A DNA stretch of 30,710 nt from assembly GCF_000485595.1 (NCBI RefSeq), contig NW_014577163.1, positions 238,635-269,344 on the forward strand, given 5' to 3'. The stretch comes from Priapulus caudatus. Its lineage: Eukaryota; Priapulida; Priapulimorpha; Priapulimorphida; Priapulidae. This document shows, one piece after another, positions 11,752 through 24,403 of the stretch (position 1 is the first letter of the stretch; the number at the start of each line of letters is the position of its first letter). Below the pieces are notes generated by a model, which was not told where the DNA came from, did no database searches, and was given only the letters and a program-made list of their open reading frames with translations. A program made the translations under genes and the position numbers.

Positions 11752-14700
11752 GGGAGCGAGCGAGATATGGGCAGATATATAACGAGGGGCGCGACATCGA
11801 ACGGAAATAGAGGGAGCTATAGAGCGCGCGAGCGAGAGAAAAGAGGTGGCAAGAGGCCGAGGGTGGGAGAGGATCGGGAGAGCGAGAGTGATAGAGAGAT
11901 GCACGAGTAAGCGCAAAAGAAGAGCGGGAGAGAGATATGAGGGAGCGAGCGACAAAGGAATAAAGATAGACAGAGGAAGAGCGAGAGCTAGGGGGATATA
12001 TATAGAGAGAGAGAGAGAAAGAGAGAGAGCGAGAAAGAGAGAGCGAGAGAGAGAGAAAGAGAGTGAGAGCACGGGACATATACAAAGAGAGCGCGCTGAG
12101 CCATGGGGGAAAGCCGCATATGTGATGTCAATGTGCGCTCATTTTCTGCGAATTAATCTAGTGCTAGTGTACAGATGAAACCAGAAGATGTACACCGGCT
12201 TAACGTAGAATATTGTAACATGTGTGTACAATATGTCATCGTTTATTTACTTGATAATTCAGTTCATTCGTGTTGATGATCTAAATCCGTTTTGATAATA
12301 GATTTTTCCAGCTTTAAATTGACTACGTCACGAATTTTCTATGGTGTACATTTGTAAAATGTTTGTTGCAATTTTTTTACAGGAAAAGTAAGTACTAACG
12401 GCGCTAAATTTATCCTGAAATTCTTACCTGATAAGATTGTACAATGTAATCGCTTGCATTTTGTGAAAAAGTGGATTTCTTTTTTTTCAACTTTTACTAT
12501 TTTCGGTGACGTAATCACTTTAAGTCGTTGGCCTGCATGCTAACGATATGCAGTTTAACTGTGTAAGGCGTGACGATGGGAATGGGAGCCAAGAGATGTG
12601 TGACAAGTGCTCGTGCGTACAATCCTCAAGTAAACACGTGCTCATACACTGTTCAGAAACTACATTCTAGTATATATGATTATATGAGGTTTGAAGCACC
12701 ACACATGTACACGCGCTTACACACATGCGTGTATGCGCACATACTCATTACTACGCTTGTATATACACGCGCAAACATGTAAACGAACGCACACGCGCAC
12801 AGGCGCAGCTGCACCTGCTCACACGTAACTCGTACGTAAAAGCGCGCGCTCGAACGTACGCGCTCGCGTGCCCTTCGTTATAGCATTACATTGGCATTAC
12901 AGCGTTTGCTGTGTGTGATTGCGGGACAGGACGAGGACAGGACTGGCAGGAATCAAATTCGACGTAGCGGGTGTTAAATGCAATCTGTAAATAAACTATG
13001 AGGAACGGCTTGCGGTCTCGATTCGATTTTCGGTTCCTAGGGTACGAAGATAATTTGAGACATATCTATAGGCTTCATTTGTGCACGTGTACGTGCGTGC
13101 GTGCATGCATACACGCGCGCGTGCGTGTCTGCTAAGCCGCAGCTAAGGATGTGCAGGTGTGTGACCATCGTGTGTACGCGCGTGCGTTCATGTACACGCG
13201 TGCGCGCATGCGTGCTTTCATGTAAGCATTCATAAGCAACTACGAAATATGAATGCCAGCGAGGCACGCGATTTTATGAATGAAGGCTGGTCACATCCTG
13301 CCGTCGTGAATAGAATACCCACTCTATACGTGGGCTGCTTTTAAAATATTAACATTTCATTATACTTATCGCTGTTCTCTGGGTGTATATCAGGAAAATG
13401 ACGCTGACGTGGCATAAGTATGTATGATCAGCTGAAAATATAAAGTGATTGCATCTACGTGCGCCGCGTCATAGAAAATAAGGAAATTCACATAATTATA
13501 ACGATGTGAACGATTGTGTAAAAGCCTATCGTGGCACTGGCGCAGTTTGTGCGTGCATGGATGCGTGCGCGCGTGCGCGCGTGTTTGTATGTGTGTGTAT
13601 GTGCGTATTGTTCGTAATTACGTGCGAGCGTGCGTATGTGTATATGCAGATATGTCTGCATATACGTGTCGTTACGCATGTCGTTAATTATATATTACAA
13701 AGCATCTTAATAGCATACAGAAAATGTTGCTTATATACAGAATGTTTTCTTTAATTTAAAAAAATTCAGTTAGATATGCTGTTTAATATTTTATTTATTA
13801 TATATTATTATATTCTCTAGAATTTGTATTGAATGGTAAAAGTAAATTACGAATCACTGACATTGTAGTTGCGTGACCGAAAATCGTGCGTGTACACGAG
13901 GCATCACGAAAGTTGTGGCTTCTAAACACGAATGAAACATTTTACAGCAGACCTCTTAATTCCAGTTATTATTCCCTCACACACGCGACATCTAGAACAG
14001 TGTGACAACACCTCAACAACTTCAATCGATAGTGAAACATCTATGTCACACACGATTACTATAAGTGCCCGCCCACATCGGTGCACTGACAATCGATGGC
14101 TGAGCCACCAAATGCTAGCCACTACTCGCGAATCGGCGTACTCTCTTTCGAAACCAAACAGAACTCTTGAATCAGAATGAACAAAGGGCACTTCCTGCGT
14201 AACAGAAGGGGCGGCTTGTCAGCAATATGCTAGTATTGTCATATAATGGGAATAGTTTTTTGTGGATACATAATAGCTGGTCTGTTCAACATACACGTTC
14301 TAATACCGACAATCCCCCCATACATGTTGTTCTCCCCGCCCCCGTCCGGGAGAACCTGCTACCTACTCAAAGAAATAATGATATAATAAGTTTTGCAGAG
14401 TTAAACTTTAAGAGAAGTAAATGAATTTGCAGTTGCTAATTTGTTGTTTGTAGTTTTTATGTTGATAGGAACCCAATTTGCTCATATATTACCATTGTAT
14501 AGTATGCTAACTAAATGCTAACCCAAGCAGCGTTCCTTTTCAAGCCGAGTGGACAGAAAATCCGGCGAAACTTTAATCTCAGAAATAAAAAACCCCGTAA
14601 ACTCCAGACATTGGAAAGATAGTAGTAATATCTTACCAGTTACAATCACCAGATATTAATTATCTGATACATATCCTTATGTGACACTTTCGTGTGTGTT

Positions 14701-17700
14701 CAATTCTTTCTGTGAATCCCTCATTTACAAATTTCCTCACGTGACACAGTTCTTTCTTGGTACGACATCCCCATGTAATGCATTTCTTTTTATTCTACAC
14801 ATTTATTTATCTGTGAAGCCCTAACCATTCCTTCCACTTCTGGAAAGCATAACGGCCCGTTTACAGACAAGAGCCATGCAGGGGCATAGACCACAATTCT
14901 TTTCACGTTCCTTTAATTACTTCGAGGCAGATTCGGTTCGTCGTCCACTTTGTTTCTTTGCGGATGGCATAGGCAGAGACGATCATTGCCGTCGCGTGCG
15001 GCGCACGCACGCACTACGCACCGCAGACTTGGAACAAGTTGATTGGCGTGATTCCATCAGTCTGATCAATGTCGACTGTATTCCCGAAAGCATACTGCAG
15101 AAGCTTCTGCCTGCAAGCGCATTGATGAACGTAGTGTCGTTGATCTGTGCACTGGATGTCCCCTTCTCCGACACAATTAATCAATATTTGATACTCAGCT
15201 TTTTAATCGCGTTAGTCATGTTATTTGTTATGCTGTCATAATTCGTGTGTAGAGTAGTAATCAAGTGAGATGATGTGAAACGGCTTGCCATCATACGTGA
15301 GAAGAACTTGCATTTTATTTTAAATAAATGAGTGTAACTTAGTGCAATTCACCACGAGCAATGGTGTGTACCGCCTGGCAGTTTTAAATAGCTCTAAGCG
15401 ACAGAGTAATAAGATACTTATGACAAACCTGCATCTGCCGTCCGGCGTATTAGCAAAATCGCGCGGATTTTTTATTGCCCTAATGGCTTTCACCATGTTT
15501 GCAAAACTCCTCCACTTTAATGTTGCTATGAATGCACTCTTCCTCAACCTCAAGAGCGTTCGGTGCTCACGTAACATAACTGAACTCCATCTTTCTGGCG
15601 TTCTGTAACGCTGCAGGTCCGATGCTACAGGTGCATTGTTAAACACGCAGAAAAAAAACACGAGTGTTTCCTGGTACCACGCAGAGTGTACCATTTATAC
15701 CTTGCCGAACCAGTTACGTTCGGCACAATTATTTTGCCAAGTAGAAAATGACAAGCTGGCTATTAAACTGATATATACCACCCGATACATTATTACATTA
15801 ACGCCAAGGCATTAAGGGACATCGCGTAGGTGTAGCACTAGTGAGTTTACTTACGGCCTCTTTGATGTGGCTTTTCAGCTCAGTCTCGCCTGAATGTACT
15901 GCACTTCCCCTTCCAGATCTTCTCAGCTTCTGCACGACCTCCTGCCCCTGCCTCAAGCCTTCTGCCTGGCCGCTGCCTCTCAAGTTGCTGCCACCTGAGT
16001 GCCTCATTGAGAGGTAAAATGTACAGGGATGTCAGCACCCACATTACCGCCAGCAATTATTGGACGCAGGATTTCATGAGATTACACCATACAGGAGTAA
16101 CAGACTGACAACCCTCGAGACTCACTATAGATATGATTACACTGCACACTTACTCGTGTGTCACACAGTGTATCTTTTCTCTTTTGGATCCCTTGTTCGA
16201 ATCCACGAGGAATCAGCAGATATTGAGCAATTTGTTTGGGTTTATCAGAGTGACAAGTCTGTACAGATGGGTACAGTTCAGGAAAACGTAGGAGGGAATA
16301 CAAGGCAGGTGAGCGTCCACTCTAGTAGTTCCAGCAGGTTTCGCCCTCGACTTCTCTTGCCTCTGCTTGTTCGTCCATGGTCTTCTGGTCTCTCGGCGCT
16401 TGCCTTTGCTTGCTGCTCTTAGACGCTGTGCCTCATGCGCCTTGACCAATGAGGTCAACCCTCTTCGATTATCACGATTCTCTCGTTATACTCTAATAAT
16501 CAACATGGCGAGTCATGGCTGAATTAACATATCCTTAAATCCTCTCATATAAAGTAATGGAGAAAACAAAACAAACTTGAGCCAAATGTGTAAGATACTA
16601 ACAAAGAACAATCAGAGAGCAGCTAATACAAACGAGTGATTAAACAAAAATGAAAGAGAATACGAATGAATTAGTAGAATGGAACAGAGGAAGGAGGAGA
16701 GCGAATGAGCAAAATTATGATGTGGAACAGATGCAAAACCAACGAAGAGCGAATATAATGGTCGGAATGAATGTATGGTAGAAGAAAGTGAGGCAGATGG
16801 ACAGCGTGCCAAGTCAGCGAGGTGAGCACGAGTGTTGTCAGCTCCCTGACCTGGCTGCTGCCTCCTTGCGAGCATGTTGGTGATTTCTATCGCTAGCGCT
16901 GCACAGACTTCATCGAGTGAATCGGTGTGCGCTGGTTCGACGGGCTCCACAGATGGATGTCTACGCTTTATTGAACAGGGAGTTTTCCTGCCCTCAAAAC
17001 ACACGCGTGCTTGCGCACATTCATTCAGATCCATGTCGCGAATACGCCTACGCAGATGATCTTCGCCGAGATTCTGCCAAGAGATGGCCGCACGTAGAGC
17101 AAAGTTTAATGCAGATGACACGTTGCACGTTCACGTTAAACGGAAAAATTACTATATTATGCAGTAAAATGACGTTTGACATTTTAGATTTAGAGTAGAA
17201 TTGTCATTACAAAATTTGAATTCCAACAGAAGAACTTAAGAAGATAAAGAAGGAATGCGAATGAAGAAGTATAGTAGCTAAGGACAGTGGCCTCACGATT
17301 CACATGCACACAAATCCAGCGGTGGCACAACGACTGTAAGAATACTAAGCCAAAACAGGTGTTAACAAGCTCATCCATACACGCAGCAGCCGTTGACCGC
17401 CACGAAATGTCACTCAACGTTTATGCGTGATATTACGACCATGCTGATGGGCGATCGCTGTTTCATACACACACTCGTCTCTCACCTTGTGAGTCGTAAA
17501 GACGGAATGCTGGCGGCGGAACGCGCGAGATGGCGTGAAGCGATCGCTTTGCAGGGCATCCGCCGAAAAATCTTGGCGACATCTGAACAGCCGGCTGCTT
17601 TTGGCTGGTCATTCCTTCCTCGGAAGTCAAAATGCCTGCGGGGCAAGAATGGGTGAAGGCAATGAATGGTAAGGTGGCAGTTCGCATCGCCTCATCAGAC

Positions 17701-20700
17701 TGACCAGGCACTACATTAATTTTTATCAATTTAAACTATTAACTATGAAATAATAATCCTTGTTTTTATAATTATTAAAAACAAGAATCTACTAATCACT
17801 ACCAATCCTCTCAATTGAACTGACGTCAGCTTGCTATCAAGCATCGAATGCAGTCTAAAAGATTACGCATTAGGAGTTACATGCAGAGTTAATCGAAAAC
17901 GACTAAACCACAGATCTATGTCTCGCATAATAGACCTATGCTGTCGTCATCAAAATGCAGACAATTAGTTCTTCACTATTAGCGAATTGATCGCACACGT
18001 GCAGTGACCGCAAACCTGAAAACTGGTTTGCAACACATAAATGAAACATGATTTGGACTAGTAAAATCGTACCAAGTTGGTGAGGGCAATGCAACTGGCA
18101 GGCCGTGCTGAAATACGCACGTCATACGGTAACAATGGTCGAAAGTAAAGAAAAAGTCAAGGGATACCTAGCAGCAAACAGAGCGGCCTTGATCCCAATG
18201 GGTGTTCTTCGGGTTACCGCCAGACGACTCAGCTTGTAAATTGCTCATCCGGCTGACAGCTAATAATACGTCAGCCGCAAAGATCACTCCTAAGGAAGAA
18301 GTGTAAGGAGTAGTTATAATCAATGTAAAAGTAATCAGCGATTTAGCCTATGGAAAAGGAGAACACTCTAGATTAACTAGAACGTGAAAACTAAGCTATT
18401 CAATTATGGAGATAGAATATTATTAAACTAGAAATGGTAGTTGTAGCAAACCACATGTATCCCCGCAATCTAGTATTGAAGAAATATCCTGCTGGTTTTA
18501 GTACGCGACACACTTCTCCCGCAAGATTCGTGTAAGTATCCAAGTTTTGGCTCCGAGAATTCATTTAGGGCCCGAGTTATAGAGCGGAAGGAATAGTCAA
18601 GTCAAGGTCATAATAAAGGCCGCAGTGACCTGGTTTTGGTACGCAACACACCTTCTCCCAAGATGTCTGATATACAGTTCGACTCTTTATCAGGCACGTC
18701 AGGGACAATCCGATATGGGATTTTGGCCGGATATGAGAGTTTATGCTCAACACAGCATTTCTATGCAGTTCAGTAGGATTCATTGCATGTGATAATGTAT
18801 TTATCGTTGCTATGATTGATTATTTGTAAAAAACTCTGTGTTTTATGGTTTTTATGGTTTATGAAATTTATGTAAATAAATGAAAGTAAAACAGAATTTT
18901 ACCACTTGCGTTTATGTTTGTTTCTTTTGTGCTGAGATCTAGGCTGTAACGATCGATAACACTTGCGGGGTTGTATGCTAGGCTTAGGGCTGTTACATAG
19001 TGCGCGGCAGCGCGCCTTTGATTGGAGTACGGGGCTCGATCGATCGCGAGCGTGTAGCGAGGTAGCGTGTTTTCATTAACGTCCGCTAGTAAAAGTTGTT
19101 CGTTAACGGACGAAAGTTGTCCGGAGGCATAGCGGACACACACGCACACACCACGCACGCACACACACATTTTTGTTCATTCATATAGGTATACAATGTA
19201 TATATCTTTTATTCCTTTGGTATAGTTTTTTTTACAGCATCACAAGTGAGCTAGTATTCGGTGAAATATCGTATTAATATGGCCGTAGTATTTAATCATG
19301 TACATGTTAATGCGGGGTTGCTCTTACGGTAAGTGTGTTTGTTTTGTGTATGTGATAGCTGTGTGCTCTTACGATAATCAATGTGTACATCGCGCAAGTT
19401 TTGAGCGAACTTTGAGCGAGATTTTCAGGTGGAAATTAATGAAACAAGTGCCGCATAGCGACAGCGCTCATCTAACGTCTACTGCGGTGACTCTGTGGTG
19501 GAGTGGTGGGATTCTCAGTAAACCCTGTTAGTCCCAAATGTGTTCACATACACGCCGAAATAGTGGAATGCACAGAGATGGTATCAGGACCTTCTCAAAG
19601 AATGTTCGTTGGGATCGTTATGAAAGTTTGCACGAGATGGCGCGTACGTTTAAGTGTCTTCAGATTAAAGATGGAAGTCCATCATTCGTAGTAGCAACAA
19701 CTATTTGCAAGACAGAATAGGTAAGCACTCATCCATTTACCTACGCAAGCCTACAGGCTGCAAATAGAGAGCTGCCACCTGCAACAATTACGCAGGCAAA
19801 AACTGCCCCAACACATGCACTCATTGCACTGGCAGCAGCCACTGGCAGTGGCATACGTTACATCAGGAGTAGATAATAGGGAATTCCCTATTATCAGGAG
19901 TAGATAAAGGGATGGAGTGTGACTTCAATAAACAAGGGAATTCGTCATTTACTAGCCTTATAATACCTACGATTTATACGCGTAACTCATCCAACTTGAG
20001 CTCAAATCGGACACAGTTCATTCGGACAATCGTACCAGATTCGTTTCCTCGTTAGACACCCGCAATCCGGAGATACAGACTAAAACATACGACCGATTCT
20101 CCAATCTTTGTCCATTAATCAACCGTAGCAATCGCCTATACTTCAAACAAACAAGAAGCGGCAGCTACTAACCACACTGCACGGGCTTGCGCTCACGGCC
20201 GAGGCGCTGTTGGCTAGCAGGGTGATTAGGATCAACGCAAACACTGGCGAGATAACCTTTGACCGGTAGACAGCCTACAATGTTTGCCGTGTATGTCATA
20301 CCGGCATGCCGGCACGCACGCACGCCAATCCGCTATCCAGCGCAGCTCCCTGCGAGCCACAGCGCCTCGCCGTGAGCGCAAAGCCCCGTGACAGTTGTGG
20401 TTAGTAGCTTGCCTTTTGTTTGAAGTATAGGCGATTGCTACGGTTGATTAATGCGGACAAAGATTGGAGATCGTGTCGTATGTTTTAGTCTGTATCTGCC
20501 GATTGCGGGTGTCTCGAGGAAACGATCTGGTACGATGATGGTCGAATGTACTGTGTCCGATTTGAGTCAAGTTGATGAGTTAGCGTAGTAAATCGTAGGT
20601 ATTATAAGGCTAGTAATAGACGAATTTTCCCTTGTTTATTGAAGTCACACTCCTTCCCTTTATCTACTCCTGCTATTATCTATTACTCCTGGTTACATGT

Positions 20701-23700
20701 AACATACTGACACTACAGAATGCCATATAAATTATACGATTTAAGGAGCATAAACCTTCTTTAACCAAATTTAGCTTTTGAAATTTCACTGTGACATTGT
20801 AGCCTCATACATCCAGGCATGTATAGATTCTACTAGCAAACCCGGCAGTCAAATTCTTTCTAACAGACAGTCAACAAATCCATGTTTAACCCTCCTCTTG
20901 AGGTAGGGGGAGGGAGGTAGGGGGAGGGGTGGAGAGGGTGGGGGAGGGGGTGGGGGAGGGGAAGGGGAGGGTGGGGGGAGGGGATTCTACTAGCAAAAGC
21001 AGTTCAGTCCTTTGTTGACAGTGAACAAATCCATGTTTAACCCTCCTCTTGAGGGTCAAAAGGTTATCCGACACTTACTCTTCGCATGTCAGCAGAAGGG
21101 ACATTTCATGGTCCTTTCAATAAAGCCATAAAAATGCTAGGTCACCGCTGAAACAAAAAAGTTTTTCAATCGCTCCGTCAGACCATGTCCTCAGAAAATG
21201 TCTAAAACTGCCCTGTGCCCATTGACCTTTGACCTGTGACCTCAATTTCGGCAACAGTGATGGCTTTTTCCTACCATGATGCTATACACCGACGTATCAC
21301 GAGCCTAGGTCGAAGCCATTTAGATTTGTGCCGCATTCTGCATTTCCTCCCTATACCTTTAGTTAAGGAGTGAATGTTCCCCCTTCTTTTACACCTCTTG
21401 ACCTTTGACCTTTGACCCCCAGCTTCGACATCCCAACTCGTTTTGACGATCCCCCAACGACCGAATATCGTGGGGAGCGGAGGGTCGAGCGGTTAAAGAT
21501 TTGTGCCCAACTGTTGACGGACGACCGACCGGACGGACGACCGGACGCACGGACGGACGATCAAGCGATTCTACAAGCTGCATCTGACTATGTCAGATGA
21601 GCTAAAAACAGAGAACATACACTGCGAGATCGCGGCCAGTTAATAGAGATTTCCGGATAACAGATGGCCGGATAAAGGAGGTCGGACTGTACCAAGTTTG
21701 GTCGCTCTAGGTCAATTAAGGATCAAGTTATAGAGCGGAAGGGAAAGTGTCTGTGGTGGTGGCGGCCGTGGCGAGAGGCGGCTGGACAGACATGAAACCA
21801 TAGTATCCCCGCCGACATCTTCGCGAGGGATACAATAATCAGTTAGACTCTAAGTAATTACATCATAATTAAGGATACAACAGACATTTACACTGCACAC
21901 ACAGTGGGAACCAAAGTTCCCTGATATTAAAAAAACATATCAGGTTGCAGTAGACATACGCTTGCCCACCATCATTAGAAATATTACATGAACGTTTGTA
22001 ACATTGTTTCCTAACCTAGCCTTCTTTGCCTTGTAATCATATATCTGCACAGCAGCATTGTGTGGCACGCGAAACGTCACCACACGTGTCTTGTCTCTCT
22101 TTTTCTGCTGGAAAGTCTCACTGCGGTTGCTGCGATCAGCTAACGGGTCCTTCGCCTGACCCAGCAGTTCTTCAACTGCTGGTGTCATCTGACACAAATA
22201 TATACGAAATTTTGAATCGCATTGGATGTGATGCATTGTCATTATCAATGAAAATTACTTTATTCTAATTTCATTTTTAATTACATGTATCCTCATGAAA
22301 CTATAAGTGAACCTTATTTGAATACAGGAGTTACACAGAGAAAAATGCACATGGTGTTTTACAATCCTTTACTGGGATTGCTCAATTAGTTGGAAAAAAA
22401 TAGTATAACATCGTATAATATAGTATAAAACATAGTAGACTAATCATTTTACCTAACTTGATCAACAGGGGTCCACTGTTTTCACATCAATAAATATTAG
22501 TAATGATTATTATACCGTATATGATCGCGTAATAACCGCCGGCGCCTATAAGCCGCACCTCAATTTGAATCGGGTAACCAAGTATTGCGCCTAGTATATT
22601 TCCCCTCACGGTATGGCGCACTTATAAACCGCAGAGCAGATACAGGGTTGAAATCTGAGGCCAAATTTGCGGTTATTACGCGAGTATATACGGGACTAGT
22701 TCACATTACACTAATTTGAATTTTAAAAAACATAACAGACTCACAGCTAATATTGAAGATGTCATTGTTTGTCAAATGCACATTTCTCGATGACTCTACT
22801 CACCGTTTTCTGCCAGAGTTCCTCGTCCTGGGTAAGCATGTAAGTTTCACCCACAATCGCTCTAACCTACAGAGAAAATAAAACAATAATGACGATTATT
22901 GCACGTGGTCTGGTGTGAGACACACTGGCAAATCACACATTATGATAGTATTGTAAATCTCATCCATCTTCCTGCATCCGACGATCTAAGTAGTAGCTGA
23001 ATAATGCAGATGTAGTAAATGTATATGACACTGATTCTATGAACCTATGAACGAAAATTATCAGTGAGAAGTTTCAACAGAATCATTCACAATCTCCAAG
23101 TACCTAGGACTGGTTTAAACTAAGCATTTCTGTGAACTAGAGTCACTACCTTACACTCTGTTACTATATATCGATATACCGAATCCCAATTCTAATGTAC
23201 TACCTAACCGTCTGTTAAATTACGAAACCTTTTGATTGCGATGTGAGAGTAATAGCTACTGAATTTTCACAACAAAGACCTCTAAGGTAAAATCATGACA
23301 GTCATACTCGATACCAATCATACAGGCTTCATCGCACTTACGAAATCCATCAATGGATAACTTCCACAATTAATCCATGCTATTAAATAAAACCAGCACA
23401 TGAAGAGTGACATTACCTTTCCGGTCTTCATATCTCTGACATAAATTCCCTCATTATCATCCAAGGGAATTGCAGTTCTCTGAGAAATAACTTCCACCTG
23501 CACTGGAGGCACATACTCTATAGGACCACGAATCATCCACTTGTCTCCTGGGCAGCGTTGACACCCATCTTTATCTGCCTACAGGCCAAGGGCAGATACA
23601 TCATATTTAATTTGTATAAATTGAACTCGGCACATAGAAACATTGTTTTGTGAAATGATTACGCATCGTTAGCGTGATACTTTGGGGATTAGGCTAGAAA

Positions 23701-24126
23701 ATCACACTCGAGTATCACAAATTAACTAGAAATGGCAGTTGATGCCAACCACATGTATCCCCCGCGATCTAGTATGAATGAAATATCTCCTGTTTGGTAA
23801 GCGACACACCTTCTCCCCAAAATGTGTGAGTATACCAAGTTTGATCGCGCTAGGTCAATTAGGGGCCTAGTTATAGAGCGGAAGAGAAATACGATCAAGA
23901 TCAAGGTCAAGGTCAAATAAAAGTCGCAGTAACCTGGTTTTGGAATGCGACACACCTTCTCCCCAAGATGTGTATGTATACAAAGTTTGGTCACGCTAGG
24001 TAAATTAGGGGTCGAGTTATACAGTGGTGTAGCTAGGATTTAACGTGCAACCAACCCTTGATGCAGGATAGCTTTGTAGCTCGGCCAGTACTAAGTGTTA
24101 TTTCGTAGTATAAACCCAGGACACAA

Positions 24127-24187
<61 letters not shown>

Positions 24188-24356
24188 TCCCTCTCTTCTC
24201 TCCTCTCGCTCTCTCTCTCCGTCTCTCCGTCTCTCCCTCTCTCTCCCTCTCTCTCCCTCTCTCTCCATCTCTCTCTCTCTCGCTCTCTCGCTCTCTCTCT
24301 CCGTCTCTCTGTCTCTCCCTCTCTCTCCCTCTCTCTCCCTCTCTCTCCATCTCTCC

Positions 24357-24403
<47 letters not shown>

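Larger units (their letters stand above)
11699..19363. repeat. Tandem direct duplication, copy 2 (~7.7 kb, indel-rich)
   Basis: Collinear with copy 1 over its whole length. For example, 12180-12215 repeats 4812-4847, 15841-15860 repeats 8401-8420, and the end TGATAGCTGTG at 19363 repeats 11698. Differences are mostly one- to few-base insertions and deletions spread evenly through exons and introns, plus some larger ones (near 14320-14350 and 14990-15025). This pattern is unlike normal divergence, where exons would be conserved. Confidence 0.92.
11021..21689. mobile_element. pogo/Tc1-like element (TA target), termini either side of the duplication joint
   Basis: Left terminus CAGTCCGACCTCCTTTATC at 11021 (degraded duplicate at 18675); right terminus is its inverted repeat ending at 21689 (23 of 24 bases match). 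Both ends abut TA (11019-11020 and 21690-21691), and the flanks rejoin the dispersed repeat seen intact at 23811-23870. If the tandem duplication is removed (11021-11698 plus 19364-21689) the element is about 3.0 kb. I found no transposase-like frame inside, so it looks non-autonomous. TA target and CAG termini suggest the pogo/Tc1-mariner group; this is inference. Confidence 0.72.

Noticed and set aside
19298-19720. Short overlapping plus-strand frames inside the pogo-like element as transposase remnants
   Set aside because: No DDE-type or helix-turn-helix similarity visible, and the frames are short.
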